NCBI GenBank assembly: GCA_034433305.1
Contig: DAOUAM010000023.1
Span: forward strand, 1-30,807
Origin: DAOUAM01 sp034433305
GTDB taxonomy: Bacteria; Chloroflexota; Dehalococcoidia; Lucifugimonadales; DAOUAM01
DNA: 30,807 nucleotides
Direction: 5' to 3'
The position numbers and the translations under genes were made by a program. The notes beneath the pieces were generated by a model, which searched no databases, was not told the origin of the DNA, and was given only the letters and a program-made list of their open reading frames with translations. Below are positions 1-6,615 of the stretch, piece after piece (positions within the stretch are counted from its first letter, which is position 1; each line of letters starts with the position of its first letter).

Positions 1-1
1 C

Positions 2-100
2 AAGAAGGTAGCGCTAACGGCCTGCATGCACAAGCTCCTGGTGGTGTTGAATGCGCTGCTCAAGCAAGACCGTCCCTGGAACCCTGCCTATACAAAGTGA
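2..100 (+). pseudogene. IS110-family transposase, C-terminal end (cut by window edge)
   Basis: The first bases translate in frame to 32 residues ending in a TGA stop. They carry the pattern KVALTACMHKLLVVLNALL followed by a tryptophan-containing end, which resembles the extreme C-terminus of IS110/IS116/IS902 transposases. These enzymes use a DEDD catalytic domain plus a C-terminal serine-containing domain; both would lie upstream of the window. Whether the complete gene is intact cannot be seen. The bases just after the stop (TTGACACCCAAGACAGTTGCT) look like the right end of such an element, which usually lacks terminal inverted repeats. Typed as a pseudogene only because it is partial here. 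Confidence 0.7.
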
Positions 101-432
101 TTGACACCCAAGACAGTTGCTCTCTAGCTCTCGCCCAGAGGGGGCGAGAACAGTCCCTGCCCCCTGTGGGGGAAGGTCAGGAAGGGGGCCAGACGCCTGT
201 CCCGGGCCTGTCGAGGGAATGGGGGCATGGTGCCGCCCTGAATTACCCTTTCAAGTTGTCAATCCTCATTTCGGAGATGGGGCCATAGCTCAGCCGACGT
301 CTTGCCCTTAAACACCAGGGGTGAGGTCTGGCAGCGTCTGTCCAATCACCTGCCGCGCTCTCAAAAGGGTCGTGTGGTGAAAGGGGCGGAAGTATGGCGC
401 GCGGGTCTTGCCCTACGGGACCAGGCGCGGCC
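101..432. other. Intergenic region: IS end and dispersed repeat
   Basis: No credible gene is visible. The left part (about 101-122) is the probable right end of the IS110 element. Next comes a 75-bp dispersed repeat (128-202) that recurs at 6451-6524. The rest holds a short TGCCCTTA-N-ACAC-type sequence near 302-325 that reappears near 1532-1553 upstream of the alcohol dehydrogenase. Small ORFs here have no recognisable sequence. Confidence 0.5.
128..202. repeat. Dispersed intergenic repeat, copy 1
   Basis: This 75-bp stretch has a nearly colinear second copy at 6451-6524. Both contain the core CCCCCTGTGGGGGAAGG followed by CAGGAAGGGGGCCAG, with a few substitutions elsewhere. The core is an imperfect palindrome able to fold into a G/C hairpin. 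More divergent relatives appear near 2660-2715 and 8190-8265. It lies just beyond the IS110 end, so it may have been the target region. No coding potential is seen. Confidence 0.7.
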
Positions 433-1458
433 CTACTGCCACTCCAGCACCACTTTGCCCGACCTGCCAGACTCGAAGAGCTTGAAGGCCTCCGCCGCCT
501 TCTCCAGCGGGAACCGGTGGGTTATGAGGGCACTCAGAGGCACCTGGCGATGCACGACGAAGTTGGCCAGCTCCTCCAGGACCGTCGTGCTGAAGGTCCA
601 GGAGCCCAGGAGCGTGAGCTGGCGGTGAATGATGTCGGGCGTAGGCTCGAAGGTCACGGTGCCGCCTTCGCCCACCAGGCAGGCCCGGCCCCAGATGCGC
701 GTGCTGCGGACGGCGGCGGCCCTGACCTCGGCGATGCCCGTGGCGTCCAGGGTGGCCTCGGCCCCCTCGCCCTGGGTAAGCTCCCTGATGGCCTCGATGG
801 GGTTGGCCCTGGTGGGGTCAATGACCTCCCGGGCGCCCAGTTGCCTGGCCAGCTTCTGGCGCTCCGGGATGGGGTCAATGGCGATGACCCTGGCGCCCAT
901 AATGCTGCCCAGCAGCGTGGCGCTGAGGCCTACCGGCCCCTGGCCGAACACGGCCAGCGTGTCCCTGCCAGAGACGTCCAGCCGCTTGAGGGCCTGATAG
1001 GCGGTGCCGGTGCCGCAGGAGCAGGCCGCGCCCTCGGCGAAGCCCAGCCCCTCGGGCATGCGCACGCACATGTAGTCCTCCACCAGCTCATAGTCGGCGT
1101 TGCCGCCATGAGCGCCGGAGCCATAGACCGTGGTGCCCTTGAGGCAGAGCTGTGTCCAGCCCGTCTGGCAGTGCTTGCAGCGCCCGCAGCCGCTGTAGTG
1201 GTGCACCATGACCCGGTCGCCTACCTGGACGTTCCTGACGCCCTGGCCGACCTCGGCCACCACGCCACACGGCTCGTGGCCGCATATGACCGATTTCCTG
1301 TTGCTCAGGGCCTCGGGCGAGGAGCGGTAGGGCCTCAGGTCGCTGCCGCACAGGCCGGAGGCCCGCATCTGCACCACTACCTGGCCAGGCCCGGGGACGG
1401 GGTCGGGGAACTCTCTGACTTCCAGCGTCCGGTTGCCCAGAAACACAACACCCTTCAT
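433..1458 (-). CDS. Zinc-dependent alcohol dehydrogenase (MDR family)
   Basis: A 341-residue medium-chain dehydrogenase/reductase that probably oxidises an alcohol or polyol with NAD(P). The catalytic zinc ligands are visible as Cys37 (C-G-S-D) and the GHE motif at 60-62. Four structural-zinc cysteines lie at 91, 94, 97 and 105. The Rossmann fingerprint GxGPVG is near 172-177, with Asp195 at the end of the second strand favouring NAD. Length is typical. An upstream ATG at 1500 exists, but the ATG at 1458 is preceded by AGGAGGT at good spacing and begins the family-typical sequence, so it is chosen. It resembles the threonine/sorbitol dehydrogenase branch; the substrate cannot be assigned. Confidence 0.92.
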   Translation of the reverse strand: MKGVVFLGNRTLEVREFPDPVPGPGQVVVQMRASGLCGSDLRPYRSSPEALSNRKSVICGHEPCGVVAEVGQGVRNVQVGDRVMVHHYSGCGRCKHCQTGWTQLCLKGTTVYGSGAHGGNADYELVEDYMCVRMPEGLGFAEGAACSCGTGTAYQALKRLDVSGRDTLAVFGQGPVGLSATLLGSIMGARVIAIDPIPERQKLARQLGAREVIDPTRANPIEAIRELTQGEGAEATLDATGIAEVRAAAVRSTRIWGRACLVGEGGTVTFEPTPDIIHRQLTLLGSWTFSTTVLEELANFVVHRQVPLSALITHRFPLEKAAEAFKLFESGRSGKVVLEWQ

Positions 1459-1780
1459 GTTCGACCTCCTGTAACTGGCAACGATAGTGTACCAGAGCAT
1501 GAAGGGTTGTGCTCGCCCGGTTCCGTTGGCGCTATGCCCTTACACACTGGGGGTGAGGGCTGCTGGTGGCGCGCGGTGTACCTGGAAGGGCCTCTTGGCG
1601 TCCCAGCACCCCCCTCAGCGGCCCTTCTCACAAAGAGGCCCTCCAGAGGGCTGACACGAGGGCAGCCCGCACTCAGTATATCTGTAAAGCCTGGTGAGCT
1701 TTGTACGGACTGTGTTGGCACATGGGCTGGAGACGGTGTGGCCTACGTGGAAACGCGTAGGGCCTGGAACACCTGACGGC
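1459..1780. other. Intergenic region with inverted repeats
   Basis: No gene is seen. An extended -10 box (TGG-TACACT on the minus strand, box at 1486-1491) sits upstream of the dehydrogenase. A 10-bp inverted repeat AGGGCCTCTT (1587-1596) pairs with 1633-1642. A small hairpin CCTACG/CGTAGG (1742-1761) lies just after the stop of the gene ending at 1781, without a T-run. Confidence 0.5.
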
Positions 1781-2197
1781 TCAGCGCCTGGCGACTCCGG
1801 GGCCGGGCATCACGTTGAAGGGGACTCTGCGCTTCTCCTCGCCGTCCACCCGCGCGATGATGACGTAAGTCCCGGGGCCGTTGAGCCGCAGGGCCATGTT
1901 GGCGGCAATCTGGACGCGCTGTTCCTGGCCGGGCGGGATGCCGGCGGGCCTGCCCACCTCGAAGCCGCCGTCTATCTTGCGGAGCGTCTGGCTGTCCTCG
2001 GTGGCAATCTCGATCTCAAAGGTGTGCCGCTCATTGGTCTCGTTCCAGGGCACCTGGAAGGCCACCGCCAGGCCAATGAGCTGCTCCGCCGGGAACTCCT
2101 TGTTGACGATAACCCTGTCCCAGCCTCCGCCCAGCAGGTAGAGCTTGTTGCCCACCACCTGGGCCGCGTCGCAGAGGATGAGCCATTCCACGTCCAT
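1781..2197 (-). CDS. DUF6941-like conserved hypothetical protein
   Basis: A 138-residue soluble protein with no signal peptide or membrane segment. It opens with a pattern of the form (D)VEWLILCDAAQ...KLYLLGGGWDR, recognised from a small family of uncharacterised bacterial proteins (DUF6941). The predicted content is mostly beta strands, ending in a tail VMPGPGVARR. The family has no known reaction, so no function is assigned. The ATG at 2197 is the only plausible start; its ribosome-binding site is weak. It is divergent from the RHH regulator at 2296, and the repeated GTAGGTA sites in between may control both genes. Confidence 0.7.
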   Translation of the reverse strand: MDVEWLILCDAAQVVGNKLYLLGGGWDRVIVNKEFPAEQLIGLAVAFQVPWNETNERHTFEIEIATEDSQTLRKIDGGFEVGRPAGIPPGQEQRVQIAANMALRLNGPGTYVIIARVDGEEKRRVPFNVMPGPGVARR

Positions 2198-2217
2198 TTG
2201 ACTTTCACGTGCGTGTG

Positions 2218-2245
2218 TAGTAAATATGTAGGTATATTGTAGGTA
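2218..2245. promoter_or_regulatory. Three-iteron operator-like site between divergent genes
   Basis: GTAGTAA (2218), GTAGGTA (2228) and GTAGGTA (2239) repeat at 10 and 11 bp, one helical turn each, in the AT-rich gap between the gene ending its 5' side at 2197 and the RHH regulator at 2296. RHH repressors commonly bind short direct repeats arranged this way. A TACAAT box on the minus strand overlaps the repeats. Autoregulation is inferred. Confidence 0.5.
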
Positions 2246-2295
2246 CTGGTATGTCTCGTGTCAACTCCGACCATGTTACTGGAGAGACAAGGGGT

Positions 2296-2646
2296 ATGAG
2301 CGCACGGAGAAGGGAAGAGGGTGAACTGGAGAGTCCCGCTGCCTGGGACCTGGAACGCGCCGAAAAGAGGCCGGCGGTCAAGTCGCCTCGGGCAGTGGTG
2401 TCAGTCGCCCTTCCCAGGTCGGACTTCGAGCTGGTGTCCGCTGCCGCCGAGCGGGCGGGCATGAGGCTGTCCGAGTTTATTCGCAAGGCCGCGATGGAGA
2501 AGGCCTCAGAGCAGGCCCGGATTGTCCTGCTTTACTGGGCCGGCAGTACTTCCGGCACCTATCTGGTGCTGGACCGTTTCCAGCCGTTCACACAGGCCTC
2601 TTCCAGGGTAAGCCTGGAGTCCGAGGAGCCAGTCACAAGCTCATAG
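2296..2646 (+). CDS. Ribbon-helix-helix DNA-binding protein
   Basis: A 116-residue protein. Residues 33-70 form a clear ribbon-helix-helix unit: a short strand (VVSVALP), a helix over ELVSAAAERAG, a turn, and a second helix LSEFIRKAAMEKA. This fits the CopG/DUF1778-like class, which binds DNA as dimers through the strand. The N-terminal 30 residues are charged and probably disordered. The roughly 45-residue C-terminal tail is not recognised. An in-frame ATG at 2251 exists, but the ATG at 2296 has AAGGGG upstream and leaves the repeats outside the gene, so it is preferred. No toxin gene follows, so an antitoxin role is unsupported; a stand-alone repressor is more likely. Confidence 0.75.
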   Translation: MSARRREEGELESPAAWDLERAEKRPAVKSPRAVVSVALPRSDFELVSAAAERAGMRLSEFIRKAAMEKASEQARIVLLYWAGSTSGTYLVLDRFQPFTQASSRVSLESEEPVTSS

Positions 2647-2724
2647 GGCTGGCCTCTTCCTGGCTCTCCCCAGCGTGGAAAGGGACTGTGCTCTCGCCGC
2701 TTCGGGAGGGCCCGGCCCTGGCGG

Positions 2725-3474
2725 CTACCTGGCGATGAAGCCACCGTCTATGACCAGTTCCGTGCCAGTGATGAAGGACGCCTCGTCGGAGGCCAGGAAC
2801 AGCACGCCGTAGGCGACCTCGATAGGCTCGCCGGTCCGGCGCAGCGGCGTGAGCCTGATAAGCTCCTCCCGCACCGAGGGGTCCGAGTGCCGGGCCGAGC
2901 GCATGGGAGGCATGAAGCCCGGATGCACCGAGTTCACCCGGATGCCATGGGGGCCGTACTTCACCGCCATGGCCTTGGTGAAGATGCGGACGGCGCCCTT
3001 GGAGGCGTGGTAGGCCGGGTGGCCGCCCTCTCCGCCCACGAAGCCCATGATGGACGAGATATTGACGATAGACCCCCTGCCGCGCTTCTGCATCTCCTGT
3101 ACGGCGTGCTTGGTGCCCAGAAAGACGCCCGTGGCGTTGACATCCATGATGCGCCGCCAGCCCTCGGTGTCCAGAGGGTCGGCCACCGAGCCGCTGCTTA
3201 TGCCGGCGTTGTTCACCAGGATGTCCAGCTTGCCGAAGCGGCTAACAGTAGCCTGGATAGTGCGCTGCCAGTCGGCCTCGCTGGTGACGTCCATCCGCAC
3301 GAACATGGCCTCGCCGCCCGACTCGTTGACCTCGGCCTCCATCTGCTTCCCCTCTTGCTCCAGGACGTCGGCGATGACGACCTTCGCGCCCTCCCTGGCG
3401 AATAGCCTGGCCTCTTCCGCGCCCATGCCGTGGGCTGCGCCGGTAATGATGGCGACCTTGTCCTTCAGCCGCAT
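2725..3474 (-). CDS. Short-chain dehydrogenase/reductase (SDR)
   Basis: A 249-residue classical SDR that would reduce a ketone or oxidise an alcohol with NAD(P)(H). The cofactor motif TGAAHGMG lies at residues 12-19, the NNAG motif around 88-91, and the catalytic pair is YHASK in the usual place. The end IDGGFIAR is family-typical. The start at 3474 is preceded by AGGAGG; the longer reading to 3534 adds 20 arginine-rich residues without a ribosome-binding site. Asp at the end of the second strand suggests NAD(H). The substrate is unknown; it could equally be named a 3-oxoacyl-ACP reductase-like or hydroxysteroid dehydrogenase-like enzyme. Confidence 0.9.
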   Translation of the reverse strand: MRLKDKVAIITGAAHGMGAEEARLFAREGAKVVIADVLEQEGKQMEAEVNESGGEAMFVRMDVTSEADWQRTIQATVSRFGKLDILVNNAGISSGSVADPLDTEGWRRIMDVNATGVFLGTKHAVQEMQKRGRGSIVNISSIMGFVGGEGGHPAYHASKGAVRIFTKAMAVKYGPHGIRVNSVHPGFMPPMRSARHSDPSVREELIRLTPLRRTGEPIEVAYGVLFLASDEASFITGTELVIDGGFIAR

Positions 3475-3508
3475 ACGCTCCTCCTGATGCAGGGTGGCCC
3501 CGCGTCGC

Positions 3509-3889
3509 CTAAGTGTACACCGCCGCCAGGCCACGGGAAAAGTCGTGCTCCTGCACTACCCTGGCGATGGCCCGGGCTATCCTGGCGCCGCCTGTCGCTG
3601 AAGGCTCGATGGGGTTGGCGTAGTCAGCGTCCTCGGTGCAGACGCGGCGCAGGTCTATCAGCGGCAGGCCCGCCCCTGTGGCCTCGCTGATGACAAGGTG
3701 CGTCGCGTCCTGGGGCAGCCGCGCAAGCTGGGACGGCACTTGGTGGGTGAAGCTGGCGTCCAGGGCCAGCAGCGTCGCCCGCCAGCCGGGTGGCAGGGTG
3801 TGGCGCAGGTGCGCGGCCACATCTGGCCCACCGGCGGTGTATGCGCCGTTATCCAGGACTGAATCGCCCAGTAGAACAACGTGGCCCAT
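3509..3889 (-). pseudogene. SGNH/GDSL-type hydrolase with internal deletion
   Basis: A 126-residue protein that begins like an SGNH hydrolase: VVLLGDSVLDN with the nucleophile Ser in block I. It ends like one too (IDLRRVC, then DYANPIEPSATGGARIARAI). Full-length relatives are recalled to be roughly 200 residues or more, and the central blocks carrying the oxyanion-hole Gly and Asn are missing. The join lies near residues 68-76 (HLVISEATGAGLPLI) and stays in frame. This suggests an in-frame deletion and probable loss of activity, though a shortened family member is possible. The ATG at 3889 begins the conserved part; its ribosome-binding site is poor. A palindrome lies just upstream at 3903-3928. 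Confidence 0.6.
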
Positions 3890-3902
3890 GTTTACACGCC
3901 AA

Positions 3903-3928
3903 CAGGGGCGTTGCACGCAACGCCCCTG
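3903..3928. repeat. Near-perfect palindrome CAGGGGCGTTGC-AC-GCAACGCCCCTG
   Basis: Two 12-bp arms with a 2-base centre form an exact inverted repeat in front of the SGNH-like gene. The right arm recurs exactly at 18206-18217 in the gap between the DedA gene and ispG, next to a degraded left arm (18194-18203). The arrangement resembles REP-type dispersed palindromes more than a specific operator. Confidence 0.65.
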
Positions 3929-3947
3929 AGAAAGCCTGCCTCTGAAT

Positions 3948-3977
3948 GGCCTGGCGTGGCCGAGGTCACGCCAGGCC
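3948..3977 (-). terminator. Hairpin after the membrane-protein gene
   Basis: GGCCTGGCGTG (3948-3958) and CACGCCAGGCC (3967-3977) form an 11-bp perfect stem with an 8-nt loop. It starts 11 bp after the stop of the minus-strand gene ending at 3988. There is no T-run, so intrinsic termination is uncertain; it may instead protect the mRNA 3' end. Confidence 0.45.
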
Positions 3978-3987
3978 GTGGGAGTGG

Positions 3988-4548
3988 CTATGCCCGCCTG
4001 GGAGGCGGCGCCTTGAAGCTGAACATATCACGCAGGCTGGCCGCCGCTTCCTTGTGGTAGCCATCTATCACGAAGGCCAGCACGATGGGGATGTACTCTA
4101 TCGTGTTGTAGAAGAAGTGGACCCAGACGATATTGAAGAAGTTGCCGATGATGCCCGGCGTGCCGTTCCGGCCGGTGTCTATGAACTGGGCTATCTTGAA
4201 GACGTGCTCGATAAAGTGATAGACCTGGAAGTGTAGCGCGAAAGCCATGCACCAGAAGGCCAGCATGTGGTGCCGCTTGCCCAGGCCCCTGTGGTAGCCA
4301 GCCGCCACGAAGCAGACAGCCACCAGCAGCAGAAAGACCGCGTTATAGGCAAAGTGGAGCGGCTCCACATCTACCCAGGTGCCCAGGAAGCCCGCGCCCC
4401 TGGGGTTGCCGAACACGTAGCGTTGCAGCACCTGGACTACGTGCTCCACCTCGTGGAACCCCTGCACCAGCACCAGAGCCAGGAATATCGGCCCAGCGTA
4501 CCGGGACAACTGGAAAAATCCAGGGGCCCTGAGCGTCAACTGACTCAT
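3988..4548 (-). CDS. Histidine-rich membrane protein with HExxH motif
   Basis: A 186-residue integral membrane protein with about four hydrophobic segments (near 19-30, 68-84, 96-112 and 140-162). It is not recognised as a named family. Histidines cluster at segment ends: HEVEH at 32-36 (an HExxH pattern), H65, H86, H93-H94, H106, H111, H115 and H134. Such an arrangement is compatible with metal or haem binding or a membrane di-iron fold, but none can be assigned. The ATG at 4548 follows AAGGAG at good spacing. A possible promoter lies at 4675-4701. The neighbour downstream is the truncated SGNH gene, so context gives no hint. Confidence 0.7.
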   Translation of the reverse strand: MSQLTLRAPGFFQLSRYAGPIFLALVLVQGFHEVEHVVQVLQRYVFGNPRGAGFLGTWVDVEPLHFAYNAVFLLLVAVCFVAAGYHRGLGKRHHMLAFWCMAFALHFQVYHFIEHVFKIAQFIDTGRNGTPGIIGNFFNIVWVHFFYNTIEYIPIVLAFVIDGYHKEAAASLRDMFSFKAPPPRRA

Positions 4549-4674
4549 CTAACTCTCCTTTCCACAGCCCCGTCTGGCATACGCTCGGCCATCGGGCCGA
4601 GGATGACTCTGCCAGCCGGAGGCGCAGTAGCCACTAGCTGCGTTATGCGCCGCTGGCAGGTGTTAAGCACTAAT

Positions 4675-4701
4675 AGTGTATGATAGTGAACAGCTTGTCA
4701 A
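4675..4701 (-). promoter_or_regulatory. Possible promoter of the membrane-protein gene
   Basis: On the minus strand TTGACA (4696-4701) precedes TACACT (4675-4680) with a 15-bp spacer; shifting the -10 gives CACTAT at 17 bp. The start codon is about 125 bp downstream. A short GC hairpin CTCGGCC/GGGCCGAG (about 4590-4607) lies in the leader. Confidence 0.35.
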
Positions 4702-4744
4702 GCATGGTCGGCAGCCGTACGTTATTCGCAGCGTCACCGGTGAG

Positions 4745-6106
4745 CTAGGGCATTTCCCGGAGCCGTCGCTGGGTGAAGAGTATGGCCGTAGTCGTGAGCA
4801 GGAGCAGCACGGCCAGCATGCCTATGGCCGCCTGGCCCCCCAGGAACTCGGCGGCGATGCCGGCTGGCAGCACGCCCAGGGGCATAAGGCCGAAGTTCAT
4901 CATGAACACGCTCATGACGCGGCCCCGGTACTGGTCCTCTACCTCTTCCATGATGAGGGCCTGGTTCAGCGTCCGACGTCCAGCGTCGCCCAGGCCCAGC
5001 AGGACCATGAACCCCACGGCGGCGGCGTAAGACGGGAACAGCGCCACCAGCACCAGGGCTATGCCGGACATGTAGCTCCCACCAATGAGCAGCAGGCCGC
5101 GCCGGGACTTGCCCAGCGAGGCGATGGACAGCGACCCCACCAGCGACCCCAGCCCCATGATGCTCATCAGCAGCCCCAGCGACTCCGGGCCGCGCCTGTA
5201 CACGTCCACCACGAATACCGGCATCAGCGACCGGAAGGGCATGGCCAGCAGCGTGGTCGAGAGGCCCATCACCAGGAGCACCAGCACCAGCGGGCTATGC
5301 CGGATGTAAGACAGCCCCTCCTTGATGTCGCGCATCATGGGGACGTCCGTCTTGACCGGCCCTCCGCCAAGCTTGGGTATCATGCCCGTCATGACGACGG
5401 CCACCAGGGCCATGGCGGCCATCAGGTAGTAGACCCCCGCCGGGCCGATGAAGGCGTACAGCACGCCGGCGATGCTGGGCGCCGTCAGCGTGGCGATGCT
5501 CATGCCCGACGCGTTGAGGGCCATGGCGTTGCTGACCTGCTCGCGGCCCACAAGCTGCGGGATGATGGCCTGCCGGGCGGGCATCATGAAGGAGAATAGC
5601 GCCCCGTTCAGCACCGACGCCACCAGCAGGTGGACCCACGTCACCGTGTTGGTGCTGACCGATACAGCGATGAAAAGGGAGACCAGCCCGGCCATGGCCT
5701 GGCTGGCCTGGATCACCCGCTTGCGCTCCAGCCTGTCGGCGATGGCGCCGCCGAACAGGGACAGCGTCAGCATGGGCACGGCGGTGCCACCGTTGACCAC
5801 GCCCAGGAGGAACGGCGACGAGGTGAGGTCATATACCAGGTAGCCCCGGGCGACCATCTGCATCTGCATGGTGCCCATCATGAAAAGGAGGCCGAAGAAC
5901 AGGTAACGGAACTGGGGCACTGCCAGGGAGCTAAAGGTGTAGCGCCAGCTCCCACGGGCCGGGCTATCGGCCCTCGTGGCCCCGGCGGCAGGCCGTCGCT
6001 CGGCGCGCGGTCTGCCCGCTTCGGCCCGAGATTCCTGGGCCGAAGCGCCGCCATCGGGCAGGGCATCAGCAACTGGTCCTGAGGTTGCGTCGTCGGTGTC
6101 GGACAT
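4745..6106 (-). CDS. MFS transporter (EntS/MFS_3-like), paralogue A
   Basis: A 453-residue major facilitator protein with about 12 membrane segments after a 50-residue Ala/Arg/Gly-rich cytoplasmic N-terminus. The signature loop GGAIADRLERKR is at 119-130, and a second conserved loop DAGRRTLNQALIMEEVEDQYRG lies in the C-terminal half. It resembles the EntS-like exporter group, which expels small molecules by proton antiport; the cargo is unknown. Three in-frame starts are possible (6187, 6112, 6106). The ATG at 6106 is chosen because a TATAGT box lies exactly 6 nt upstream, as in the next gene, and no Shine-Dalgarno sequence is present. It is a close paralogue of the gene at 6616-7947. Confidence 0.9.
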   Translation of the reverse strand: MSDTDDATSGPVADALPDGGASAQESRAEAGRPRAERRPAAGATRADSPARGSWRYTFSSLAVPQFRYLFFGLLFMMGTMQMQMVARGYLVYDLTSSPFLLGVVNGGTAVPMLTLSLFGGAIADRLERKRVIQASQAMAGLVSLFIAVSVSTNTVTWVHLLVASVLNGALFSFMMPARQAIIPQLVGREQVSNAMALNASGMSIATLTAPSIAGVLYAFIGPAGVYYLMAAMALVAVVMTGMIPKLGGGPVKTDVPMMRDIKEGLSYIRHSPLVLVLLVMGLSTTLLAMPFRSLMPVFVVDVYRRGPESLGLLMSIMGLGSLVGSLSIASLGKSRRGLLLIGGSYMSGIALVLVALFPSYAAAVGFMVLLGLGDAGRRTLNQALIMEEVEDQYRGRVMSVFMMNFGLMPLGVLPAGIAAEFLGGQAAIGMLAVLLLLTTTAILFTQRRLREMP

Positions 6107-6112
6107 AGGCAT

Positions 6113-6118
6113 ACTATA
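6113..6118 (-). promoter_or_regulatory. TATAGT -10 box for leaderless MFS A mRNA
   Basis: TATAGT is followed by 6 bases and then the ATG at 6106. A TTGCAG hexamer lies 17 bp upstream of the box as a weak -35. The expected transcription start falls at or next to the A of the ATG, implying a leaderless mRNA. Confidence 0.55.
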
Positions 6119-6347
6119 TGCCTGCCGCCGAATTCCTGCAACAGGCCCCCTTTGCCACCGGCCGGCTACACCGCACTTGCTTCCCATGGCAGTGCAGGGG
6201 AGGGGCCATGAAGTTAAACAGCTTGACTGTTTCTATAGTAAAGGGGCGTGGGGCGAGGTCGGCCCGGTGTGGTCGCCTCCCATCTACCCTCTAAAAACTG
6301 CCCGCGTTTAAGCCCACAGGGGGCAGGGACGGTCATCGCCTCCCTAA

Positions 6348-6571
6348 GAGGGTGTGTGAGAAGCCTTGTTCTAGCCCTTACCGGGAGACGTGGGGACGTG
6401 ATGCAATTGATGCTGGGCTGGTATGCGGGCAAGGCCAGTCCCCTCACTGACTCTCCCCCATAGGGGGCGAGGACCCTCCCTTCCCCCTGTGGGGGAAGGC
6501 CAGGAAGGGGGCCAGGCGCCTTGCCTTGACCAAGTCCCAGCCCTGCGGGGAACGAGTTCTCACACACCCTC
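6348..6571. mobile_element. MITE-like element with 15-bp terminal inverted repeats
   Basis: GAGGGTGTGTGAGAA (6348-6362) is exactly inverted at 6557-6571. A 3-bp direct repeat TAA flanks both sides (6345-6347 and 6572-6574). Ends beginning GAG with a T-N-A target duplication match the IS1031/IS427 type ends of the IS5 family, from memory. The 224-bp interior has no transposase gene, so the element would need one supplied in trans. It carries a copy of the palindromic dispersed repeat. Confidence 0.65.
6451..6524. repeat. Dispersed intergenic repeat, copy 2
   Basis: Similar over its whole length to 128-202. It shares the exact core CCCCCTGTGGGGGAAGG and the following GGAAGGGGGCCAG. Here it sits inside the MITE-like element, which suggests either that the element captured the repeat or that the repeat moved into it. 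Confidence 0.7.
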
Positions 6572-6615
6572 TAAGAGGAGAGCTAGAGAGGGGGCCGCCG
6601 CGCCTGCCTTGCTGC

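Larger units (their letters stand above)
6107..6615. other. Intergenic region between the MFS paralogues
   Basis: No gene is supported. The region contains the MFS A promoter, a perfect 6-bp hairpin AAACAG-CTTGA-CTGTTT (6216-6232), a 224-bp MITE-like element (6348-6571) and, inside that element, copy 2 of the dispersed repeat. Confidence 0.6.

Noticed and set aside
1742..1761. Intrinsic terminator after the DUF6941-like gene
   Set aside because: The short stem has no following T-run in the direction of transcription.
394..1776. Plus-strand open frame (460 codons) opposite the alcohol dehydrogenase
   Set aside because: Shadow of the dehydrogenase, which has all its zinc and cofactor motifs; no motif on the plus strand.
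2296..2646. Antitoxin of a toxin-antitoxin pair
   Set aside because: No adjacent small toxin gene on the same strand; the next genes are an SDR and a DUF6941-like protein.
3903..3928. CRISPR repeat
   Set aside because: A single palindrome with one half-copy 14 kb away; no regularly spaced repeats anywhere in the window.
6214..6567. Minus-strand ORF of 117 codons inside the MITE region
   Set aside because: It spans repeats and terminal inverted repeats and has no recognisable domain.
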